A stretch of DNA of 5,460 bases from Halobacteriaceae archaeon Tc-Br11_E2g27. Its GTDB lineage: Archaea > Halobacteriota > Halobacteria > Halobacteriales > Haloarculaceae. The position numbers were made by a program, and so were the translations under genes. How positions within the stretch are numbered: the stretch's first letter is position 1; every line of letters begins with the position of its first letter. The notes under the pieces are model-generated. The model searched no databases. It worked only from the letters and a program-made list of their open reading frames with translations, and was not told the origin of the DNA. The stretch spans positions 1-5,460 of the forward strand of contig LKNH01000187.1 in NCBI GenBank assembly GCA_001564135.1, written 5' to 3'. Positions 1-3,885 of the stretch are shown here, piece after piece.

Positions 1-62
1 AAGGTGGTCCCCCAAATGATACAGAGGGTGAGAAACAGACCTCCGTTCCGATATCGGTTCAC
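1..62 (-). CDS. N-terminal fragment of probable EamA/DMT-family membrane transporter (runs off left edge)
   Basis: Read on the minus strand from a GTG at 62, the frame gives VNRYRNGGLFLTLCIIWGTT and then two bases (tt) that fit a following Phe. A short basic N-terminus, a hydrophobic helix and a WGTxF motif near the end of helix 1 are typical of EamA-domain drug/metabolite transporters, which have ten membrane helices and about 300 residues. Only 20 residues are visible, so the assignment rests on that single helix. The same frame stays open upstream to an ATG at 161, which would add 33 polar residues (MWRSPKSGQRG...). I prefer the GTG because it places the start just before the helix, as is usual in the family, but no clear TATA box decides it. 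The substrate cannot be inferred. Confidence 0.5.
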   Translation of the reverse strand, partial: MNRYRNGGLFLTLCIIWGTT

Positions 63-120
63 GAACCGGGTATTATCCGCATCCAGTCTTGAAGATACCG
101 AACTCACTGTCTCTTGAGAG

Positions 121-221
121 ACCACCACTCCGCGTTGACCGCTCTTCGGGCTGCGCCACATTCGCGCGGTGTATTCAGTACGGTTCCACCAGAATCCATA
201 CTAGTTGGCAGGAGTGGTGGT
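121..221. repeat. 11-bp perfect inverted repeat with 79-bp interior
   Basis: ACCACCACTCC at 121-131 is the exact reverse complement of GGAGTGGTGGT at 211-221. The 79 bases between them are not obviously coding and contain the alternative ATG (161) of the left-edge minus-strand gene. The arms could close a structured transcript or mark the ends of a small decayed element. No target-site duplication is visible at either end. Confidence 0.5.
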
Positions 222-340
222 ATTAGGGTCACAGACAGACTGAGAAGTTGATCGCCAGTGACTGCATGAAATCAACGGTGATCGAGTGCTGCATACAATC
301 TCTGCCTCTTGTACTGTTTTCTCTACGACACACCAATCTT

Positions 341-378
341 GACCTCCTCCACACGACTGAAGTCGTGGGCTTTCGCCT
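341..378 (-). mobile_element. Orphan right-end-like hairpin of an IS200/IS605 (TnpB-type) element
   Basis: CACGAC (352-357), a TGAA loop and GTCGTG (362-367) form a perfect six-base stem. It is flanked by GACCTCCTCCA on the left and GGGCTTTCGCCTT on the right. On the minus strand this reads as GAAAGCCC, the hairpin, then GGAGGAGGTC. From general knowledge of haloarchaeal IS1341/IS605-type insertions and of related non-autonomous palindrome-associated elements, this resembles a right end just downstream of tnpB. No tnpA or tnpB gene is present in the window, so this would be a relic or a solo end, with the element body originally to the right (360 upward). The match is from memory of the family pattern and was not checked by alignment. 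Confidence 0.5.
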
Positions 379-558
379 TGAAATACTGTAAGCGGTGGCC
401 AAGCAGGTTCCTTTCTGTGATTTTCCGGAATACCGGCTGGTTTCTGTGGTATATTCGAGAGTTCTGGTGTAACCTTCCGAATGACAACTTACACTCTCAA
501 TAATACTTTAATAGAAATATTCAACTCTTTCCCGTAGATATTGGATGTTCATTCACAA

Positions 559-568
559 GGTATATATG
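559..568 (+). promoter_or_regulatory. TATA-box promoter of the cold-shock gene
   Basis: TATATAT at 561-567 lies about 27-33 bases before the ATG at 594. That places transcription start within a few bases of the start codon, so the mRNA should be leaderless or nearly so. No ribosome-binding site precedes the ATG, which agrees. Confidence 0.6.
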
Positions 569-593
569 TGGAAGGGCAGTTTGTCTATTTGCA

Positions 594-788
594 ATGGTAA
601 ACGGTACAGTGGATTTCTTCCACGACACAGGCGGTTACGGTTTTATTGAGTCAGACGACGCAGACGACGACGTTTTCTTCCACATGGAAGATGTCGGCGG
701 CGAGGACTTGACAGAAGGTACAGAACTTGAATTCGAAATTGAGCAGGCCCCAAAAGGTCCACGCGCGACAAACGTCGTTCGTCAGTAA
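594..788 (+). CDS. cspA: Cold-shock domain protein (CspA family)
   Basis: This 64-residue protein is a complete single cold-shock domain, a five-stranded OB fold that binds single-stranded RNA or DNA and acts as an RNA chaperone in the cytoplasm. The RNP1 motif is GGYGFI (13-18) and RNP2 is VFFHM (27-31). The N-terminal strand NGTVDFFHDTGGYG has Phe at 8 where bacterial CspA has the Trp of KWFN. The chain is highly acidic (a SDDADDD loop at 20-26), as expected for a cytoplasm with high salt. Length equals the usual 64-70 residues of haloarchaeal Csp proteins. The gene has its own TATA box and stands alone, converging with the aIF1A gene downstream. The family call is firm; the paralogue number is not determinable. 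Confidence 0.95.
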   Translation: MVNGTVDFFHDTGGYGFIESDDADDDVFFHMEDVGGEDLTEGTELEFEIEQAPKGPRATNVVRQ

Positions 789-854
789 CTCGGTTTTCGA
801 GCGCCTAACGGCGATTATCAACTTTTCACTTATTCACTGACTGAGCAGCGGCTT

Positions 855-871
855 TACCGAAGAATTCGGTA
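855..871. other. Perfect hairpin TACCGAA-GAA-TTCGGTA
   Basis: TACCGAA (855-861) and TTCGGTA (865-871) form a seven-base stem with a three-base loop, 66 bases after the cspA stop codon. It is followed ten bases later by a second hairpin with a T-run (881-908). Being symmetrical, it could stabilise or end the mRNA of either convergent gene. Confidence 0.4.
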
Positions 872-880
872 GTCCGTGTG

Positions 881-908
881 AGTTGTGAGTCTGTGTATCA
901 CAACTTTT
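881..908 (+). terminator. Stem-loop plus T-run, possible terminator after cspA
   Basis: AGTTGTGA (881-888) pairs perfectly with TCACAACT (898-905) across a nine-base loop, and the stem runs into TTTT (905-908). It lies in the 217-base gap between the convergent cspA and aIF1A genes. Archaeal termination depends mainly on T-runs, so the T-run may matter more than the stem. Confidence 0.4.
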
Positions 909-1005
909 GAGAGTATACTGGTAACTCATCAGAGGGACTCTCTCTTTGGAGAGCAATCGCTCGGTTCACTCTCGGCGTGAAACTCTCGTGTGTAAAATAC
1001 CGGAG

Positions 1006-1290
1006 TTATTCGATGTGGCCTTCGGCACGCAGCTGGTCGGCAGCCTGGCTGTCGTATCGCCATTCCACGTTCGCTTTCTCATCTTGCCAGTCCCACGGCT
1101 CGACGAGGACGACGTCGCCCTCTTCAATCCAGACGCGGTATTTCATCCGACCGGGAATCCGGCCGAGTCGGGTCTCTCCGTCCTGGCACCGGACCCGGAC
1201 GTGGTTCCCGCCATCGTGGCGGGTGACTACAGCAAAGAGTTGGTCGTCGTTTGGCATCCGGAGATTCCGGCGCCCTGATTCCTCACTCAT
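1006..1290 (-). CDS. eif1A: Translation initiation factor aIF-1A (eIF1A)
   Basis: This 94-residue protein is the archaeal counterpart of eIF1A/IF1. It binds the A site of the small ribosomal subunit and promotes initiator-tRNA binding and scanning or start selection. The N-terminus MSEESGRRNLRMP matches the basic tail of haloarchaeal aIF1A. An S1/IF1-type OB fold follows, with QLFAVVTRHDGGNHVRVRC (about 17-35), the RIPGRMKYRVWIEEGD block (44-59) and the signature VLVEPWDWQDEKANVEWRY (61-79). The C-terminal tail ends ADQLRAEGHIE. The ATG at 1290 is chosen because it gives the canonical family N-terminus and has a TATA-like box 24-29 bases upstream. The frame is open further to 1491, but that Arg/Ser-rich extension is not family-like. 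Haloarchaea often carry two copies, so this may be one of a pair. Confidence 0.95.
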   Translation of the reverse strand: MSEESGRRNLRMPNDDQLFAVVTRHDGGNHVRVRCQDGETRLGRIPGRMKYRVWIEEGDVVLVEPWDWQDEKANVEWRYDSQAADQLRAEGHIE

Positions 1291-1311
1291 AGTATTCTTA
1301 CGAACCCCACA

Positions 1312-1320
1312 CGGTAAAGG
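1312..1320 (-). promoter_or_regulatory. Likely promoter of aIF1A (minus strand)
   Basis: On the minus strand CCTTTACCG (1320-1312) puts a weak TATA-like TTTAC about 24-28 bases before the ATG at 1290, fitting a leaderless transcript. The box is less AT-rich than those of the neighbouring genes, so confidence is moderate. Confidence 0.4.
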
Positions 1321-1387
1321 TGTTCGTGATTCATGACAGCGCGCCACGCACGCGAAACGCTCTTTGATTCGCGCAATCGAGTGATGA

Positions 1388-1546
1388 ATGGCCGATGACG
1401 ATGAACTGCGGTTCCGAGGGCGACGGGGCCGGACGGAAGGTAACTTCCGTTCCTCGCGCCCTGTGATGAACCCTATGAGTGCCGAGGCCACCGATTTACT
1501 GGTACTACAAACGAACTGCAGCGGCTATTTCATATCTGCCAGATGA
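1388..1546 (+). CDS. Possible small protein, 52 residues, unrecognised
   Basis: An ATG at 1388 opens a 52-codon frame beginning MADDDELRFRGRRGRTEG and ending FISAR. The acidic start followed by an Arg-rich stretch and the GC-rich third positions of the first 30 codons look more like real coding sequence than its minus-strand shadow. Against it, no clear TATA box sits at the expected place, the second half falls on a dispersed repeat found in two other spacers (where the frame reads AEATDLL), and a nested hairpin lies inside. The tail after the repeat (QTNCSGYFISAR) is not acidic. It could be a short gene fused to the repeat, a decayed gene end, or chance. I recognise no family. Confidence 0.25.
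   Translation: MADDDELRFRGRRGRTEGNFRSSRPVMNPMSAEATDLLVLQTNCSGYFISAR
1417..1462. other. Nested hairpin in the aIF1A-methyltransferase spacer
   Basis: An inner stem ACGGAAG (1433-1439) pairs perfectly with CTTCCGT (1444-1450) around a GTAA tetraloop. An outer stem AGGGCG (1417-1422) pairs with CGCCCT (1457-1462). It sits in the 364-base gap between the divergent aIF1A and methyltransferase genes, just before the first repeat copy. It could be part of a small RNA or of a leader; no RNA family is recognised. Confidence 0.35.
1477..1505 (+). repeat. Dispersed direct repeat, copy 1
   Basis: These 29 bases, beginning GAGTGCCGAGGCCACC and ending ACTGGTAC, are identical to 3751-3779. They match the core of copy 2 at 2445-2473 with four differences. 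This copy lacks the TCCAGGTTC that precedes copies 2 and 3. It lies between the divergent aIF1A and methyltransferase genes, about 150 bases before the methyltransferase start. Confidence 0.85.
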
Positions 1547-1617
1547 ACCCGGAGGCGAAACATATTTATTCTCCACGGCCGAAAATGTAAGCGCAGAAGT
1601 ATTAAAATACGAATGAC

Positions 1618-1628
1618 AAATATTATTT
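1618..1628 (+). promoter_or_regulatory. TATA-box promoter of the methyltransferase gene
   Basis: The AT-rich tract AAATATTATTT at 1618-1628 lies about 27-37 bases before the ATG at 1655, consistent with a short or absent 5' leader. The surrounding 60 bases are markedly AT-rich, with another such tract (CATATTTATT) near 1560-1570. Confidence 0.5.
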
Positions 1629-1654
1629 CGTAGCAACAGCTATCCCCAGTTCGC

Positions 1655-2356
1655 ATGGCAGCATACGAACAGACACTGGACTGGACAACGTACTGGGAAG
1701 AGGCAGGTGAGACAGATCGGGACGATGCAGACGCTAGCGGGGAATACATAGTCAGTCCACTTCTCGAACTCTTCGAGCAACGTGGAGTCCCCTCTTCGTA
1801 CGCCGATGTTGGTTGTGGACCTGGTTCAGCAGTGTTTGCTGTGGCAGACAGGTACCCGGAGACAACGGTTGTGGGCTATGACGCTGCCGAACCGGTTCTC
1901 GATACGAACAGAATGCGGGTTACACAAGAGGACTACGACAACGTCGCGTTCGAGCAGGCAGTGTTGCCATCCTTCGCACCCGAACGTCAGTTCGAGGTTG
2001 TGTCGTCATTTTATACACTCTGTTATGTTCCCGAAATCGAACAGGCACTACAGGCGCTGTACGACGCTGTCGAACCGGGAGGATATCTCGTGTTAACCTA
2101 TCACAACCAGTACGCCCAATCCATGTTCACCAACATCGCCAAACAACCTCACGAGTATTTAGACAAAGACAGTGCATGGAATCCAGATCACTTCGCCGAA
2201 CGCTTCGCTGGCGTTATCGAGGGGAATAGTATCTTGTCCTATCGAAAAATCCACGATATTCTTGGAGTCTGGCCACAGAGTCTCTGGTCAGTGGTCGAAA
2301 CTGAGCGCTATCGCGCCTGGCGACAGAATCCGCTTGTCTTCGTTCCGAAGCCCTGA
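1655..2356 (+). CDS. Class I SAM-dependent methyltransferase
   Basis: This 233-residue protein has a Rossmann-type methyltransferase fold. Motif I, DVGCGPGS (51-58), forms the S-adenosylmethionine-binding loop. VVGYDAAEP (72-80) supplies the acidic residue (Asp76) after strand 2 that contacts the ribose. QFEVVSSFYTLCYV (112-125) corresponds to motif II and strand 4, and VEPGGYLVLTYHN (139-151) to motif III. The C-terminal part, about 155-233, is rich in aromatics and ends WRQNPLVFVPKP. It probably forms the substrate lid and names no substrate. The ATG at 1655 has an AT-rich TATA-like tract upstream. The gene stands alone, bracketed by copies 1 and 2 of the direct repeat, and its base composition is more AT-rich than that of the M24 gene, which hints at transfer. 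The fold is certain; the substrate (small molecule, lipid or protein) is unknown. Confidence 0.9.
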   Translation: MAAYEQTLDWTTYWEEAGETDRDDADASGEYIVSPLLELFEQRGVPSSYADVGCGPGSAVFAVADRYPETTVVGYDAAEPVLDTNRMRVTQEDYDNVAFEQAVLPSFAPERQFEVVSSFYTLCYVPEIEQALQALYDAVEPGGYLVLTYHNQYAQSMFTNIAKQPHEYLDKDSAWNPDHFAERFAGVIEGNSILSYRKIHDILGVWPQSLWSVVETERYRAWRQNPLVFVPKP

Positions 2357-2435
2357 GGAGATGTCCTGGACTTGAGATATTCCCTCAAAATCCCACTGTG
2401 ATCTGGGACGCTCATTTGAAGAGGTCAGTATACAA

Positions 2436-2476
2436 TCCAGGTTCGATTGCCGAGGCCATCGATTTACTGCAACCGC
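2436..2476 (+). repeat. Dispersed direct repeat, copy 2
   Basis: These 41 bases match 3742-3782 at 37 positions, the differences being T/G, T/C and CA/GT. The unit starts TCCAGGTTCGA and ends ACCGC, followed after four bases by the TATA box of the DUF433 gene. A GTATAC palindrome (2428-2433) lies just upstream; copy 3 has the palindrome GTACATGTAC in a similar place. Confidence 0.8.
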
Positions 2477-2480
2477 ACGT

Positions 2481-2486
2481 TTATAT
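2481..2486 (+). promoter_or_regulatory. TATA box of the left DUF433-DUF5615 module
   Basis: TTATAT at 2481-2486 is centred about 27 bases before the ATG at 2510, which predicts a leaderless transcript and supports the shorter start for this gene. It directly follows repeat copy 2, so a protein bound to the repeat would touch this promoter. Confidence 0.6.
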
Positions 2487-2509
2487 CCGATAGCGACCAA
2501 TTTGGCGGT

Positions 2510-2734
2510 ATGAGTATCGTTGAGGATTCGCAGCACAGTGACGGTGCCCCAACGATAGAGGGGACCGGAATCCGGGTCAGGGATATCGCAACCGCCTACG
2601 AACACAGTGGGTACGACCCCGACGAGATTACCCAGTTGTATCCCGATCTCTCACTTGGTAACGTTCATCGTGCGCTAGCCTACTATTATGACCATATTGG
2701 TGAGTTTCGTTCTGCAGAGCCCGCACAGGCATGA
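2510..2734 (+). CDS. DUF433 domain protein, probable antitoxin of a DUF433-DUF5615 pair (left module)
   Basis: This 74-residue protein carries the DUF433 pattern: APTIEGTGIRVRDIATAY (14-31), a spacer rich in Asp and Glu, then a helix-turn-helix-like segment LSLGNVHRALAYYYDHIGEF (about 48-67). DUF433 proteins are commonly encoded beside DUF5615 or PIN-like proteins and are thought to act as DNA-binding antitoxins that repress their own operon; that role is inferred from the family. The ATG at 2510 is chosen over an upstream in-frame start at 2447 because the latter runs through the repeat and the TATA box. The stop overlaps the next ATG by four bases (ATGA), implying coupled translation. The partner is broken, so this may now be an orphan antitoxin able to cross-act with the intact module opposite. 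Confidence 0.85.
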   Translation: MSIVEDSQHSDGAPTIEGTGIRVRDIATAYEHSGYDPDEITQLYPDLSLGNVHRALAYYYDHIGEFRSAEPAQA

Positions 2735-2956
2735 GACTGCTGTACTGTGACGAGAGTATTGTCGCAGATGGGCTCCGTCGCCGTGGCTGGACCGTACACA
2801 CAGCTCGTGACGAAGATCGACTCGGAGATCCTGATACAGAATAATTGGCGTATGCGCTGGACAATGGCTGGATTCTGGTGACATTCGACGACTTTCTCTC
2901 GTTCAGTAGGACGTTCGCTAGCGAGAGTTTGCCTCCTGACCGCTTGGCACTGCACC
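2731..2956 (+). pseudogene. Disrupted DUF5615 (PIN-like) toxin gene of the left module
   Basis: The frame starts with the ATG that overlaps the DUF433 stop and reads MRLLYCDESIVADGLRRRGW, the expected start of a DUF5615/Mut7-C-like PIN domain with the conserved Asp7. After 37 codons a TAA (2842-2844) interrupts it. The same frame then resumes as LAYALDNGWILVTFDDFLSF, which matches the family's second conserved block (compare LLAHARETDRVILSEDTDF in the intact neighbour). A single change of a Leu TTA codon to TAA would explain the stop. After about residue 65 the similarity fades, and the usual ending (…VPGxW) is absent. The frame stays open to 3144 only by reading antisense through the opposite gene. 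The 3' boundary at 2956 is set where the neighbour's stop codon begins and is uncertain. A sequencing error cannot be ruled out for the stop, but it would not explain the missing end. Confidence 0.75.
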
Positions 2957-3292
2957 TCAGGGCCAGTTGCCCGGCACAAACAGCACCGTCTCCGAGAGGT
3001 CGTTGGTGTAGGTATCGATCCGCCGGACCGCCGTCGCTATCTCACCCGCTGGCGCGGCGGTATCGCAGGCCAGAATCCCGGGATGGAGTTCGGTATTCAG
3101 TTCGGGATCAGCACCGCGGAAATCGGTATCCTCGCTCAGAATAACCCGGTCGGTTTCGCGGGCATGGGCAAGCAGTGTTGCATCGCCGGAGCCAAGCGCA
3201 ACGTCCTCACCAACGACCGCAACATCGTGGCCTTCACCCCGCAGAGCGGAGACAAAAGCAGGTGGGACGTGTTCGTCGGCCAGCAGTCTCAT
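2957..3292 (-). CDS. DUF5615 family PIN-like protein, probable toxin (right module)
   Basis: This 111-residue protein starts MRLLADEHVPPAFVSALRGEGHDVAVV, the conserved DUF5615 beginning with Asp6 and Glu7. It continues with GSGDATLLAHARETDRVILSE (34-54) and DTDF (55-58), the acidic residues expected at a PIN-like nuclease centre, and ends ETVLFVPGNWP. The family adopts a PIN-like fold and is usually the putative ribonuclease toxin paired with DUF433; activity is inferred and not shown by the sequence. Its ATG overlaps the stop of the upstream DUF433 gene (ATGA), so the two are one operon with coupled translation. Length is normal and no defect is seen. Its 3' end lies exactly where the broken toxin gene of the opposite module arrives head-on, so read-through from the left module would be antisense to it. 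Confidence 0.85.
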   Translation of the reverse strand: MRLLADEHVPPAFVSALRGEGHDVAVVGEDVALGSGDATLLAHARETDRVILSEDTDFRGADPELNTELHPGILACDTAAPAGEIATAVRRIDTYTNDLSETVLFVPGNWP

Positions 3293-3588
3293 GCCTCGGG
3301 TTCCGAGCGCGTTTCGGCATCGAGATCCTCCGGGCCGCGAACGACAGAGAGGTCGTCGGGGATCGACTGGCGTTGTGCCTGCACCTGTCGCATTTCCTCG
3401 GGGTTGTCGTAGTAGTAGGTAAGCGCACGGTGGACGTCGGCGATGTCGAGGCCGTAATCGGCAGCGACCTGCTCTGGCGGCTCCCCAGCGTCGATGACCC
3501 GCTTTGCGATGTGGTGGACACCGATGCGCCTCCCGTCGATTCGCGGCGCACCCCCGAGGACATCAGCAGTCGAGACAATTTTGCTCAT
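3289..3588 (-). CDS. DUF433 domain protein, probable antitoxin (right module)
   Basis: This 99-residue protein has the DUF433 core GGAPRIDGRRIGVHHIAKRV (12-31), then EQVAADYGLDIADVHRALTYYYDNPEEM (39-66), a winged or helix-turn-helix-like DNA-binding unit. After it comes a polar tail of about 33 residues (RQVQAQRQSIPDDL... ending SEPEA) that the left-module homologue largely lacks. Such tails in antitoxins often wrap the toxin, which is an inference here. The ATG at 3588 has a TATA-like box centred about 27 bases upstream on the minus strand. It is the first gene of a two-gene operon with the DUF5615 gene. It and the left-module DUF433 share the motif framework but differ at most other positions, so the two modules are not a recent tandem duplication. 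Confidence 0.88.
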   Translation of the reverse strand: MSKIVSTADVLGGAPRIDGRRIGVHHIAKRVIDAGEPPEQVAADYGLDIADVHRALTYYYDNPEEMRQVQAQRQSIPDDLSVVRGPEDLDAETRSEPEA

Positions 3589-3610
3589 TGACTGGGTGTA
3601 TGGCGTAATC

Positions 3611-3619
3611 GTGTAAAAG
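3611..3619 (-). promoter_or_regulatory. TATA-box promoter of the right DUF433-DUF5615 module
   Basis: On the minus strand CTTTTACAC (3619-3611) lies 23-31 bases before the ATG at 3588. The spacing fits a leaderless transcript starting at or next to the ATG. Confidence 0.5.
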
Positions 3620-3741
3620 GATGGTGCCAGGGGCGTTCGCTCTGGAGTATCTGTTCCGAGCTATTGTGAGACGACCGATATGTGGCAATACACCGACCAA
3701 GAACAAGACGAAGAAGGATGCTTCACGGTACATGTACATCC

Positions 3742-3782
3742 TCCAGGTTCGAGTGCCGAGGCCACCGATTTACTGGTACCGC
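3742..3782 (+). repeat. Dispersed direct repeat, copy 3
   Basis: This is the most complete copy. Its core 3751-3779 is identical to copy 1, and the whole 41 bases match copy 2 at 37 positions. It is preceded by the palindrome GTACATGTAC (3728-3737), and CGGTAC (3726-3731) and GTACCG (3776-3781) form a six-base inverted repeat around most of it. It lies in the 297-base gap between the divergent DUF433 and M24 genes, which otherwise holds only their two promoters and no convincing gene. Confidence 0.85.
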
Positions 3783-3853
3783 TATTCAGTCACAGGATAT
3801 CATTCGACTCGGGGAAACAGACTCGTGGTCGGTCCCACCCGCCGGCTCACTAA

Positions 3854-3862
3854 CCCTTATTA
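3854..3862 (+). promoter_or_regulatory. TATA-box promoter of the M24 gene
   Basis: CCCTTATTA at 3854-3862 places a TTATTA box 24-29 bases before the ATG at 3886. This supports that start over the in-frame extension reaching back to 3682. Confidence 0.55.
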
Positions 3863-3885
3863 GCCACTGCCACGACGAGTTGCCC

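Larger units (their letters stand above)
63..593. other. Gene-poor spacer between the left-edge gene and the cold-shock gene
   Basis: About 530 AT-leaning bases hold no convincing coding region. The contents I can support are an 11-bp inverted repeat (121-131 with 211-221), an orphan IS200/IS605-like end hairpin near 341-378, and the cold-shock promoter near 561. A 64-codon open frame at 309-503 (+) crosses the hairpin, is rich in Trp, Cys and Arg, lacks the acidic bias of its neighbours, and is not taken as a gene. A minus-strand frame across the same stretch (ending near 322) is open for more than 50 codons and could be the decayed 3' end of a transposon-borne gene, but I recognise no protein motif in it. 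Confidence 0.5.

Noticed and set aside
49..58. Perfect palindrome CCGATATCGG
   Set aside because: It lies within the first codons of the left-edge transporter-like frame and has no partner elsewhere; likely incidental.
309..503. 64-codon plus-strand frame in the left spacer
   Set aside because: It crosses the IS-like hairpin, is rich in Trp, Arg and Cys and lacks the acidic bias of halophile proteins; likely chance.
1291..1491. Upstream in-frame extension of the aIF1A gene to 1491 (161 residues)
   Set aside because: The extra 67 residues are Arg/Ser-rich and not family-like, cross the nested hairpin, and the ATG at 1290 gives the canonical MSEESGRRNLRMP start.
2436..2476. tRNA 3'-end (T-arm-like GGTTCGA) suggesting tRNA-derived attachment sites
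   Set aside because: The bases around TTCGA do not form the required T-stem (the C61 position is G), and no acceptor-stem partner or CCA end is present in any copy.
2288..2605. 105-residue minus-strand frame across the methyltransferase end and DUF433 start
   Set aside because: It overlaps two well-supported genes in antisense, has mixed composition and no motif.
2845..3144. Separate gene starting at TTG 2845 (MAYALDNGW...)
   Set aside because: It is the continuation of the broken DUF5615 frame after its TAA; its second half only reads antisense through the intact toxin gene.
1477..3782. CRISPR array
   Set aside because: There are only three repeats, separated by about 1 kb with genes between them; no regular short spacers.
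3680..3853. 57-codon frame starting MWQYTDQEQDEEGC in the spacer before the M24 gene
   Set aside because: It has an acidic first half, but the second half is the dispersed repeat followed by a non-acidic tail, with no TATA box at the expected distance and no recognisable family. It may be a remnant.
3682..3885. Upstream GTG extension of the M24 gene (471 residues)
   Set aside because: The added segment is basic, runs through repeat copy 3 and the TATA box, and lacks similarity to creatinase N-termini; the ATG at 3886 fits the promoter spacing.
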